Positions 8,376 to 16,076 of a stretch of DNA of 64,000 bases are shown here, one piece after another. Each line of letters starts with the position of its first letter. Position 1 is the stretch's first letter. A program made the translations under genes and the position numbers. Under the pieces are notes generated by a model, which saw nothing but the letters and a program-made list of their open reading frames with translations, had not been told where the DNA came from and made no database searches. This DNA is from Aquisphaera insulae. GTDB lineage: Bacteria > Planctomycetota > Planctomycetia > Isosphaerales > Isosphaeraceae. Where the stretch lies: contig NZ_JAALJH010000007.1 of the NCBI RefSeq assembly GCF_011064615.1, forward strand, positions 62,001 to 126,000, in the 5' to 3' direction.

Positions 8376-9275
8376 ATGCCGATGACATGGTTGAACGTCT
8401 GCGCGGTGATGGCATCCCTCGTCCCCTCGGCGGTCCTCGCCGACGAGCCCCCCGCACCTCGATCGGCCCCCGCACTCGTCCCTCACGACGCCCTCCAGGC
8501 GCGGCTGACCGACGCCAACCTGCGGCTCCTCGACACCAGGCCGAAGGCGGAGTACGACGCGGGCCACATCCCGGGCGCGGTCTGGGTGGACGCGAAGGCC
8601 GCGCAGACGCTGGCCGCGAAGCCCGGCGGCCTCGATGATCGCGATGCCTGGCAGGCGTGGCTTGCCCCGCTATCGATCGCCCCGGACACGGAGGTCCTCG
8701 TCTACGACGGCAAGCGTCAGCTCGACGCCGCCCGCGTCTGGTGGCTGCTCCGCTACCTGGGCGTGGACCGGACGGGGCTCGTCGACGGCAACTTCCCGCT
8801 CTGGAAGCGAGCGAACCGGCCGATCTACACGGACGTGCCCACCCCGCGCCCCCCCTCGACGTTCCGGGTCGCCTTCCGCAAGGATCGTCGTGCGACCCGG
8901 GAGGACGTCCTGGAAATCCTGAAGACGAAGACCGACCGGATCATCGACGCCCGCAGCGACGGCGAGTTCGCCGGGACCGAGAAGCTCGGCAAGCGGGCCG
9001 GCCACATCCCGGGCGCCTGCCACGTCGAGTGGACGAACCTGGTGGACAAGGAGGGCCGGTTCATCCCGCCTGACGCCCTCCGCGAGAAGCTTGCCGCCCA
9101 GGGCGTGAAGCCCGGCGAGCCCGTGATCGCCCACTGCCATGGCGGCGGCCGGGCCTCGGTGGACACGTTCGCCCTGGAGCGACTGGGCCTCCCGGCCCGC
9201 AACTACTACCCCGGCTGGTCCGACTGGGGCAACGCCGACGACACGCCGATCTCCGGCGAGGATGCGCCGAAGTAA
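8376..9275 (+). CDS. Secreted tandem-domain thiosulfate sulfurtransferase (rhodanese)
   Basis: The 299-residue protein starts with a signal peptide (about residues 1-22, ending in VLA-DE). Two rhodanese domains follow: residues 32-150 (LLDTRPKAEYDAGHIPGAVW) and 170-285 (IIDARSDGEF, AGHIPGACHVEW). Only the second has the active-site loop, C254 in HCHGGGRAS; the first has D111 where the Cys would be, the usual inactive-active arrangement of two-domain rhodaneses. It would transfer sulfane sulfur from thiosulfate or a thiol in the periplasm. AAGGAGG at 8364-8370 is a good ribosome site. The 11-bp gap to the kinase gene suggests co-transcription. Confidence 0.9.
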   Translation: MPMTWLNVCAVMASLVPSAVLADEPPAPRSAPALVPHDALQARLTDANLRLLDTRPKAEYDAGHIPGAVWVDAKAAQTLAAKPGGLDDRDAWQAWLAPLSIAPDTEVLVYDGKRQLDAARVWWLLRYLGVDRTGLVDGNFPLWKRANRPIYTDVPTPRPPSTFRVAFRKDRRATREDVLEILKTKTDRIIDARSDGEFAGTEKLGKRAGHIPGACHVEWTNLVDKEGRFIPPDALREKLAAQGVKPGEPVIAHCHGGGRASVDTFALERLGLPARNYYPGWSDWGNADDTPISGEDAPK

Positions 9276-9353
9276 TCGAGCCTCGGCGAATGCGAAATGT
9301 GTCGATCGCGTCTTGATTGCGGTGACCTTCGGGAATCCGTGGGAGAGACAGCA

Positions 9354-11453
9354 ATGGGGCGGCTTGCTGGCCTTGCGATCGTCCTGGGTATGGCCCTGGT
9401 TTCCGCGTCCCTCGGCGATGAGCCCCCCGGCCCGGCGACGGGCGAGGTCCGCCTGGCGAGCGGCCGAGCCGCCTCGTATGCAATCCACTTCGACCGCAAC
9501 TCGATCCGCGCGAGCGTTCGGTCCGGCGATCACCTGATCGCGGCGACTTCGTCGGGCGCCTTGCTGCGATTCGACCTGCCCGGGCCGCGGTACGTCCGCG
9601 AGCGAGTGGACCCCGAGCCGATCACCTGCCTGGGGACGGGCGAGGGCGGTGCGGTCATCGCGGGCTATGGGGACGGCCGGATCGTCGCCGTCGATCCGAC
9701 GACGCTGGATGTCAGGGAGATGTTCAAGGTTGTCGATGAGCCGCAGTGGATCGGCCGGGCGCCGGCGGTGAAGGGGCGGAAGGCGGGGCTGATCGTGGCG
9801 ACGCATCCGTCGGAGTGGCGGTCTCGCAAGACGACCCTTCACGACGTGGCCGAGGGGAAGACGATCACCGTGGAGGACCGTGCGACCGCCTTCCTGATCG
9901 ATCGCCAGGGGCGGCTCTGGCTGGGCTCGGATCACGGCGAATGGGGAGGGAACGTATGGCGAGTGGATCTGGTGGAGGGCACGGTCACGGGGATCATGCC
10001 TCCGCCATCTCGGGAGCCCGATCGTCAGTCGTTCTGGCGGGGGATCTACGGGTTCATGGAGCGTCCCGACGGGCAACTGTGGGCCCATGGGGGGACGATG
10101 CACATGGGTTCGAGCGACGCGTCCATCGCCCGCATCGACGGTGCGGATCCTCGCCTCCTCTACCTGTGCGAATCGACCGATGACGATGGGAAGTTCGCCG
10201 ATCCCTCGATGCCGAGCATGCCGATCTCCCACCTAGTCGAGGCGGATGGTAGCCTTCGGGCCTTCGCGTACAACGGAGTCTTCCGCGGTGACGATCGGCT
10301 CAAGAACTGGAGGCAGGACGGCACGCTGGAACTCCGGTATCGCTGGGGCCGGCCCGACGCGGTTGGCGCGTATCCGTCGGTCTCGTCGGTTCACGTCCCG
10401 GGCCGGGCCGGCGAGCCCTGGATCCTGGCCACGCTCGCCGACGGTTATGTGACCCTGGATGGGGCGAAGGCCGTGTCGCGGTCCGTCCCCGGCCAGCTCG
10501 ATACGCTGGACGTTCGCGAGATCCGCGAGACGCGTCAGGGCCTGGTGTTTTTCGAGGGAGAAGGTACGCACCTCCCATGGATCCTCGGCCCGAAGGGGTG
10601 GGAAGTCGCCCGTCTTGTCCCTCCCTTCGAGGTCGACCCAAACGGTGATGCCGCAACGATTGCGGCCGAGAAGGAGGAGGGCAAGTGGGACCAGACCCAG
10701 ATGATCGTCGATCCCCGGGGGAACATCATCACGGTGAGCACGACGAACCGGATGAATGGGACCTTGACCACGACGCGGTGGGCCGGTGGCAAGCCCATGA
10801 GGATCGGTAGAGAACGGTCAGATCTGAATTTGGACTTCTGTTTCGTCACCGGCGATGGGACGTTGTGGAACGCGTTGAGCGGGGAGTTCAGGCGATTCGA
10901 AGATGGTCGGTGGAAACTCGTGGCCGAGGGGATAGATGGGGCAAGCCTCACCCGACTGAAGGGGATTGGCACGCAAGGGCCGCCCTGGTTTCTCCTGGAA
11001 CGAGAACTCAGGAGGCCCTGGCGGTTCGAGCACGGTCCTCACGGAGAGAACCCACGCCTGATTCCGCTCTATCTCCACGAGGCTGGTCAGCGACTCCGGA
11101 TCGAGGCTGCGATCCCCTGGATCGGCGGGCCCGGTTCGGTCCTGCTGGCGACGGATGCGGGGCTGCGAACCTATGAGCCGGTTGGGGGAACGGTCGCGAA
11201 AGTCGCCCTGCCTGCTCCGCCGGGACCGATCCTCGCCGTCTCTCGCGATGGCCTCGGCCGACTCTGGATCGGCAGGCGAGACGGACTCTGGCTGCTCGAG
11301 CAGGCCAGCAAGTCGGCCGAGGCGGTCGGCCGCATTCCGGGCATGGGGAGGGGCGAGGTCACGTCGCTGGCTTTGGATCCTCAGCACAAGGACGGCATCG
11401 TCGCGGGGCTGGGCGACCGTGGCGTGGCGTTCGTCCGGGTGCCGGCGCCCTGA
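9354..11453 (+). CDS. Secreted beta-propeller protein with two-component-regulator-type repeats
   Basis: The 699-residue protein has a signal peptide (MGRLAGLAIVLGMALVSASL) and then only beta-rich repeats. Motifs such as DRQGRLWLGSDHG and DGLGRLWIGRRDGLWLL are the DGxGxLWxG signature of Reg_prop propeller blades; others resemble WD/YVTN blades (TCLGTGEGGAVIAGYGDGRI). No kinase or DNA-binding domain follows, so this is a free propeller, perhaps a periplasmic sensor or scaffold. GGGAGA lies 7 nt upstream of 9354; the frame is open to 9297. Function unknown. Confidence 0.75.
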   Translation: MGRLAGLAIVLGMALVSASLGDEPPGPATGEVRLASGRAASYAIHFDRNSIRASVRSGDHLIAATSSGALLRFDLPGPRYVRERVDPEPITCLGTGEGGAVIAGYGDGRIVAVDPTTLDVREMFKVVDEPQWIGRAPAVKGRKAGLIVATHPSEWRSRKTTLHDVAEGKTITVEDRATAFLIDRQGRLWLGSDHGEWGGNVWRVDLVEGTVTGIMPPPSREPDRQSFWRGIYGFMERPDGQLWAHGGTMHMGSSDASIARIDGADPRLLYLCESTDDDGKFADPSMPSMPISHLVEADGSLRAFAYNGVFRGDDRLKNWRQDGTLELRYRWGRPDAVGAYPSVSSVHVPGRAGEPWILATLADGYVTLDGAKAVSRSVPGQLDTLDVREIRETRQGLVFFEGEGTHLPWILGPKGWEVARLVPPFEVDPNGDAATIAAEKEEGKWDQTQMIVDPRGNIITVSTTNRMNGTLTTTRWAGGKPMRIGRERSDLNLDFCFVTGDGTLWNALSGEFRRFEDGRWKLVAEGIDGASLTRLKGIGTQGPPWFLLERELRRPWRFEHGPHGENPRLIPLYLHEAGQRLRIEAAIPWIGGPGSVLLATDAGLRTYEPVGGTVAKVALPAPPGPILAVSRDGLGRLWIGRRDGLWLLEQASKSAEAVGRIPGMGRGEVTSLALDPQHKDGIVAGLGDRGVAFVRVPAP

Positions 11454-11586
11454 TGGGCGACGAAATCGGGGAAATCGCGGATTGCCCGGCGGCTTCGCCG
11501 CATAGAGAGGTCGAGGAGCCGGCCGGAGCACCGCGATGGGCGGGGCAGGGCGGGCGAGGATCTCGAACTCGACGAGGGGAGAGGGT

Positions 11587-13791
11587 ATGGCCGGTTCGCG
11601 ACGAGGACTCATGGGCCTGGGGCTGGCCCGCATCCTCTTCGAGGGGGCGGGCACGGTGGCGGCGCGGTCGGATGCGGACCTCGTCCGGATCTTCCTGACC
11701 GGGCATGGCGAGACGTCCGAGGCGGCGTTTGAGGCCCTGGTCGTGCGGCACGGGCCGATGGTCCTGGCGACCTGCCGGCGCGCGCTGGGGCGGGACGAGC
11801 ACGCGGCGGAAGACGCCTTCCAGGCCGTCTTCCTGATCCTGGCGAACCGGGCCCGCTCGGTCCGCGTGGACGACTCGCTGGGCCGATGGCTCCGCGGTGT
11901 CGCCCGCCGGGTCGCCGTCAGGGCCCGGCACACGTCCATCCGCCAGGTATCGCCACCGGCCGTCGCCCGGGAGGCCGCCGAGGACCCGGTGGCGCTGGCC
12001 GTCCGCCGCGAGGCCCGCCGGGCGATCGACCTTGAGGTGACGCGGCTGCCGCGCAAGTATCGCGACGCGGTGACGCTGCATCACCTCGACGGCCTCTCGC
12101 ACGATCAGGTCGCCGAGGCGCTCGGACTCCCGGTGGGGACGGTCCGCAGCCGGCTTTCGCGGGCCAGGGACCTCCTCCGCTCAAGGCTCGTCCGCCGGGG
12201 GCTCGCCCCCGCGGCCGTCGCCGCATGCCTCGCCCCCCGCCCGTCCACCGCGGCCGTGCCGCCGATGCTCCTCGAAACCACGCTACGGCTGGGCCGCGCC
12301 GGAGGACCCGCGGCGGTCGCGGCGTCCCCCGTCGCGATCGACCTGGCCCGGCGGACACTCGGGAGCTTCCGCATGATGAAAGCGATCGGGGCGATGATTC
12401 TCGCCGGGACGCTGGGATCCCTGACGATCGGAGCCTACGTGGCCGCCGGGGGCGGCGATCCGCCGTCGCCGCGGGATGCGCCCGCGGCCGCCGCCGTGCC
12501 CCCGAAGGAAGGCGCGGTGCCGATCGAGGATCCATTTCAGCAGATCATCCGTGAATTCGAGGATGCGAAGGCCCGCGCCGAGGCGGGGCTGGCGGGCCTG
12601 TCGGACTTCGAGCGGTCGAGATCGAAGAAGCTCGACGAACTGCCCGACGAGGCTCCCTATGCGCATCGGATCGTGGAGCTTGCGATGGCCAATCCGAAGG
12701 AGAAGGCGGCGCGGGACGCCCTGATCTGGGTCATGGACACGCCCGCGCGGACCGACACCGGACGCTACGGCGATGAGTATGGCCGTGCCGTGGACCTGCT
12801 GGTCGCCCACCACGCGGACGACCCGGAGGTCGCCCGCCTAGGGCTGAGGATGAGCAACCAGCTCAGCCGCCATCGCGACGCCTTCCTGGAGGGAATCTAC
12901 GCCTGCGCCGAGGGCCGCGAGGCGAAGGGCCTGGCCCGGATGGCAGTGGCGCAATACATGGAGAAGAAGGCAGCATTTTCGGAGTCGGCCCGGAATCATC
13001 CGGGGCGATCCTTCAACCGTTATCAGGCGTACGACGAGTCGGGCAAACTGGTCTGGAAGCAGTTGGCGATGCCCAACCAGGAGGAGGGTTACCGCGCCCA
13101 TCTGAGGATGCTCGACCCGGCCTTCCTCCGCGCCGAGTCGGAACGGCTCTACGGGGAGGTCGTCGCCGACTACGCCGACGTGCCTTACATCACGACGGCC
13201 TACCGCAAGATGGAGCGCGAGGCTCGGGAGACGCCGTCATCGAAGATCGCCGACCCGAAGCGGAAGGAGCGGATGATCGCGATCGAGAAGGCCCTCGCCG
13301 AGAAGCCCCCGACTCTGGGCGCGATGGCGGCGGCCCGGCTCGACGACATCCGCAACCTGGCCCTCGGCAAGCCCGCGCCGGACTTCGAGGGGACGGGGGC
13401 CGACGGCCGGCCGGTGAAGCTCTCGGACTTCCGCGGCAAGGTCGTGGTGCTGGCCTACTGGTTCTCCTCGTGCGGCCCCTGCCTGCGTGCGATCCCCGAT
13501 GAGAAGGCCCTCGTCGCGAGGATGAAGGGCCGGCCGTTCACCCTCGTGGGCGTCGTCAGCGACGGCCTGACCGACGAGGCCCGCAAGGTCATCGCGTCCC
13601 ACGGGATCGACTGGCCGAACGTGCTGACCGGCGGCGACAAGGTTGCAGCTCGCTATCACGTCGCCAGTAATCCCGCCTACTTTGTTATCGACGCCGGGGG
13701 CACGATTCGAGCCAAGGGCCAGCGCGAACTGGACGCGGTCGCCAGGTTGGCGGAACAGCTCGTGGGTGAGGCGGAGGCGAAGGGACGATGA
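11587..13791 (+). CDS. Transmembrane ECF sigma factor fused to an extracytoplasmic thioredoxin-like (TlpA) domain
   Basis: This is one 734-residue frame. Residues 26-200 form an ECF sigma factor: region 2 (FEALVVRHGPMVLATCRRAL, DAFQAVFLILANRA) and region 4 (LPRKYRDAVTLHHLDGLSHD, GTVRSRLSRARDLL). A membrane span follows at about 263-288 (MMKAIGAMILAGTLGSLTIG). The outer part has a helical region and then a TlpA/AhpC-type thioredoxin fold at about 595-730 (GKPAPDFEGTGADGRPVKLS, then YWFSSCGPCLRAIP with C629 and C632). ECF sigmas with large outer domains are known in planctomycetes; the CxxC domain suggests redox sensing or thiol chemistry outside, which is inference. Start chosen at 11587; the frame is open to 11536. 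Confidence 0.85.
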   Translation: MAGSRRGLMGLGLARILFEGAGTVAARSDADLVRIFLTGHGETSEAAFEALVVRHGPMVLATCRRALGRDEHAAEDAFQAVFLILANRARSVRVDDSLGRWLRGVARRVAVRARHTSIRQVSPPAVAREAAEDPVALAVRREARRAIDLEVTRLPRKYRDAVTLHHLDGLSHDQVAEALGLPVGTVRSRLSRARDLLRSRLVRRGLAPAAVAACLAPRPSTAAVPPMLLETTLRLGRAGGPAAVAASPVAIDLARRTLGSFRMMKAIGAMILAGTLGSLTIGAYVAAGGGDPPSPRDAPAAAAVPPKEGAVPIEDPFQQIIREFEDAKARAEAGLAGLSDFERSRSKKLDELPDEAPYAHRIVELAMANPKEKAARDALIWVMDTPARTDTGRYGDEYGRAVDLLVAHHADDPEVARLGLRMSNQLSRHRDAFLEGIYACAEGREAKGLARMAVAQYMEKKAAFSESARNHPGRSFNRYQAYDESGKLVWKQLAMPNQEEGYRAHLRMLDPAFLRAESERLYGEVVADYADVPYITTAYRKMEREARETPSSKIADPKRKERMIAIEKALAEKPPTLGAMAAARLDDIRNLALGKPAPDFEGTGADGRPVKLSDFRGKVVVLAYWFSSCGPCLRAIPDEKALVARMKGRPFTLVGVVSDGLTDEARKVIASHGIDWPNVLTGGDKVAARYHVASNPAYFVIDAGGTIRAKGQRELDAVARLAEQLVGEAEAKGR

Positions 13792-13819
13792 GGAGGGCGT
13801 GAACCCTGGTCTCGCCGGC

Positions 13820-14290
13820 TCAGTGGCCCTCGTTCTCGTTCAGCAGGTGCTTGCTGACCTTGAGGATCTTGTGCTGCCTGGAGCGAGAGGCTTGCGGGCC
13901 GGATGGGCCCTGGGTCTGGGATTCCAGGTCGGCAAGGTTGGCCTGGCAATAGGGACACTCGACGACGTCGATGTGGAAGCGGAAGTAGGCGGCCAGGTCG
14001 GGGTCCAGGGCATCGAGCAGCAGGCTGCCGAGCTGCTGGCGGCTCGGGCAGGTGAGCCGGGAGCGATGCCAGATCGCTCCCAGGGTGTGGAGCTGGAAGT
14101 CCTCGCGGTTGTTGCGGACCTCTTCGAGCCGGGCGCGGAGATCCGCGGAATCGCGGAGGGCCCGCTCGACCCGCGCCATCTCTCCGGGGGCGAGGACGTC
14201 GCTCAAATAGTCGCGAAGGGTCGCTTCATCGAAGGCGGCCGTCGCCGGCCCACGATCGCGGTCATGGTCATGGTCATGGTTTTGGGTCAT
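13820..14290 (-). CDS. Candidate anti-sigma factor (zinc-binding, soluble)
   Basis: The 156-residue protein starts 4 bp after the ECF sigma stop on the same strand. After a His/Asp-rich N-terminus (HDHDHDRDR) comes a helical segment (TLRDYLSDVLAPGEMARVER) and CPSRQQLGSLLLDALDPDLA, ending in FHIDVVECPYCQANLADLE. The His-x5-Cys-x2-Cys group resembles the HxxxCxxC of zinc anti-sigma domains but with longer spacing. There is no membrane span. Gene order sigma then anti-sigma supports the role. The start ATG at 14290 fits the operon; the open frame runs to 14419. Confidence 0.65.
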   Translation of the reverse strand: MTQNHDHDHDRDRGPATAAFDEATLRDYLSDVLAPGEMARVERALRDSADLRARLEEVRNNREDFQLHTLGAIWHRSRLTCPSRQQLGSLLLDALDPDLAAYFRFHIDVVECPYCQANLADLESQTQGPSGPQASRSRQHKILKVSKHLLNENEGH

Positions 14291-14294
14291 GGCG

Positions 14295-14924
14295 TCAGGC
14301 TCCCCCCAGCTCCTCGAGGCTGAGCCCGGCGCGGCGGGCCATCTCCTTGAGTCGGGCGATCGTCTGGAACTTGTAGCTGGCCACGGCCTGTTCAGTGACA
14401 TTGAGATACTTGGCAACATCCTTGTTGGCCCAGCCCTTGACGATGAGGAGCTCCAGGCAGCGGACGCGGTCGTAATCGCCGCGGGCGAGCCACTCGCGGA
14501 CGAGCTGGCCCATGGAATCGGCCAGGAGCCGCTCCTCGGCCTTCCGTCGCTCGCCGCTGCGGGCGATGCTGCTGGCGGCCCGGCCGCCGCCGGGGACCTC
14601 GTCGAGGGGCCGGCCGTGGTCGTCGGAGCCGAACTGGTCGATGGGGCGGCGGCCCTGCTTGCGGAGGTGGTCCGTCAGCTTGTGGGCGGCGATGGAGAAG
14701 AGGTAAGCCTCCATGTCCCGCTTCTCGTCGTAGTGGGGCAGGCTCGTCAGGAAGCCGATGAAGGTCTCCTGGACGACGTCCTCGCTAGCGGCCCGATCGC
14801 GGAGGCGGCTGTCCACGAAGGCGAGTAGCCGGCCCTCGAACCGCTCGATGAGCTGTCGCCAGGCCTCGGCGTCTCCGGCGCGCACCTGCCGGACCAGTAG
14901 GGCGTCGGTGTCGGTCGTGGCCAT
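14295..14924 (-). CDS. ECF-subfamily RNA polymerase sigma factor
   Basis: The 209 residues carry sigma region 2 (GDAEAWRQLIERFEGRLLAF, ASEDVVQETFIGFLTSLPHY) and region 4 (DRVRCLELLIVKGWANKDVA, NVTEQAVASYKFQTIARLKE). Region 4 would bind the -35 element. The partner is probably the small zinc protein encoded 4 bp downstream. The type fits planctomycete ECF groups with soluble anti-sigmas. Targets are unknown. Confidence 0.9.
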   Translation of the reverse strand: MATTDTDALLVRQVRAGDAEAWRQLIERFEGRLLAFVDSRLRDRAASEDVVQETFIGFLTSLPHYDEKRDMEAYLFSIAAHKLTDHLRKQGRRPIDQFGSDDHGRPLDEVPGGGRAASSIARSGERRKAEERLLADSMGQLVREWLARGDYDRVRCLELLIVKGWANKDVAKYLNVTEQAVASYKFQTIARLKEMARRAGLSLEELGGA

Positions 14925-15026
14925 CGGTCTGGTTCGCCCCGTTCGGATCGGATCGAGGAGGACGCGGAGATTCCTCAGACATGGATTCTAAACGCGCCAC
15001 GGGGCATTTGGCTATCCTCCGGTCGA

Positions 15027-16001
15027 TCAGGCCATCCAGTGGTAGATCGCGCCGCCGGCCGCGCCGACGCCGAGGGCGGCCAGCATGCGGAGGCGGTTGG
15101 TGTAGTAGCCCCGGGTCGCCTCGTCCGCGCGGATGTAGCCGGCGAGGCCCGCCAGGCAGGTGAGGACGAACGCGAGGAGGCTGCCCAGGAGGACGAGCCG
15201 GTTGCGGACGACGTGGTCCTGGTAGACCTTGCGGAAGGAGGCCAGCCGCTCCGCGGAGAAATCCGGCCGGATCCGGACCTCGTAGACGGTGCCGTATTCC
15301 TTGTCGATCCGGGAGAGCTTGTTCTCGCGGACCATGCCGTCGATCAGCCGGGCTGGAGGCGCCCACGAGCGGGGGATGTCGTGGGACTCGAGCCAGTCGG
15401 CGACCTCCTTCTCGAGTCGCTTCCGGGCCTCATCCTGGGCCCGCTCCTCGGTGACCGAGACCAGGCCCACGACCCAGCGATCCGGGCCGGCCGTGGTCGG
15501 CTGCGGCCGGGGTGCTCGCGGCGGAGCCGGGGGCTGCGGGCCGGGGACATCCCGGGCGAGCCCGGGGAAGCCTGGGGGCTCCGGAGCTTCCGGCGTCTGC
15601 GGGGGCCGGGGCGGTACGGGGACGGCGTCGACGGTGCGGGTGCCGGGGACGATGGGGACGGGGATGTCGGCGACCGATTCGCGGAGCTCCTGCGGGTCTT
15701 CGAACCCCGCGTCGCGGACCTCGGCGGCGGCCTCGGTCCAGGCGTCGCGGACCTCGTGGAAGGCGTCGCGGATATCGCGGCCGGCTTCCCTCATGGCCCG
15801 CTGGGCCTCGTCGCGAGCCTCTCGGAGTGCGCGCCGGGCCTCCTCGGCCGCGCGCTGGGCCTCCCGCCGGGCCTGCGAGGCATGGGCCCACTGGGAGCGG
15901 GCCTCGCGATACTCGGAACGGGAAGCTGCCCGCTGCCGGTGGACGGTGAGCGACCAGCCGACGAGCATCAGAACGAGGAGCACGATCAGGAGGCGTTTCA
16001 T
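15027..16001 (-). CDS. Membrane protein with long Ala/Arg-rich coiled coil
   Basis: The 324-residue protein has an N-terminal membrane anchor (MKRLLIVLLVLMLVGWSLTV), then a highly charged helix at about 30-100 rich in EAR and EAQR heptads, a Pro-rich linker (105-170), a folded part with DRWVVGLVSVTEERAQDEAR, and two C-terminal spans (LVLLGSLLAFVLTCLAGLAG and RMLAALGVGAAGGAIYHWM). It is 75 bp downstream of the kinase gene on the same strand, so the two may be co-transcribed and it may be a substrate or partner. No family recognised. Confidence 0.7.
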   Translation of the reverse strand: MKRLLIVLLVLMLVGWSLTVHRQRAASRSEYREARSQWAHASQARREAQRAAEEARRALREARDEAQRAMREAGRDIRDAFHEVRDAWTEAAAEVRDAGFEDPQELRESVADIPVPIVPGTRTVDAVPVPPRPPQTPEAPEPPGFPGLARDVPGPQPPAPPRAPRPQPTTAGPDRWVVGLVSVTEERAQDEARKRLEKEVADWLESHDIPRSWAPPARLIDGMVRENKLSRIDKEYGTVYEVRIRPDFSAERLASFRKVYQDHVVRNRLVLLGSLLAFVLTCLAGLAGYIRADEATRGYYTNRLRMLAALGVGAAGGAIYHWMA

Positions 16002-16076
16002 GGGTTTCAGCCGCTCCAGCGTCCGGGCCAGAAGGAAGAATCGGTGGATCGATCGGTTCGGACTCTCAGGATTCGC

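Noticed and set aside
11489..11501. Hairpin GCGGC-ttc-GCCGC after the propeller gene
   Set aside because: Only 5 bp with no T-tract; common by chance in DNA this GC-rich.
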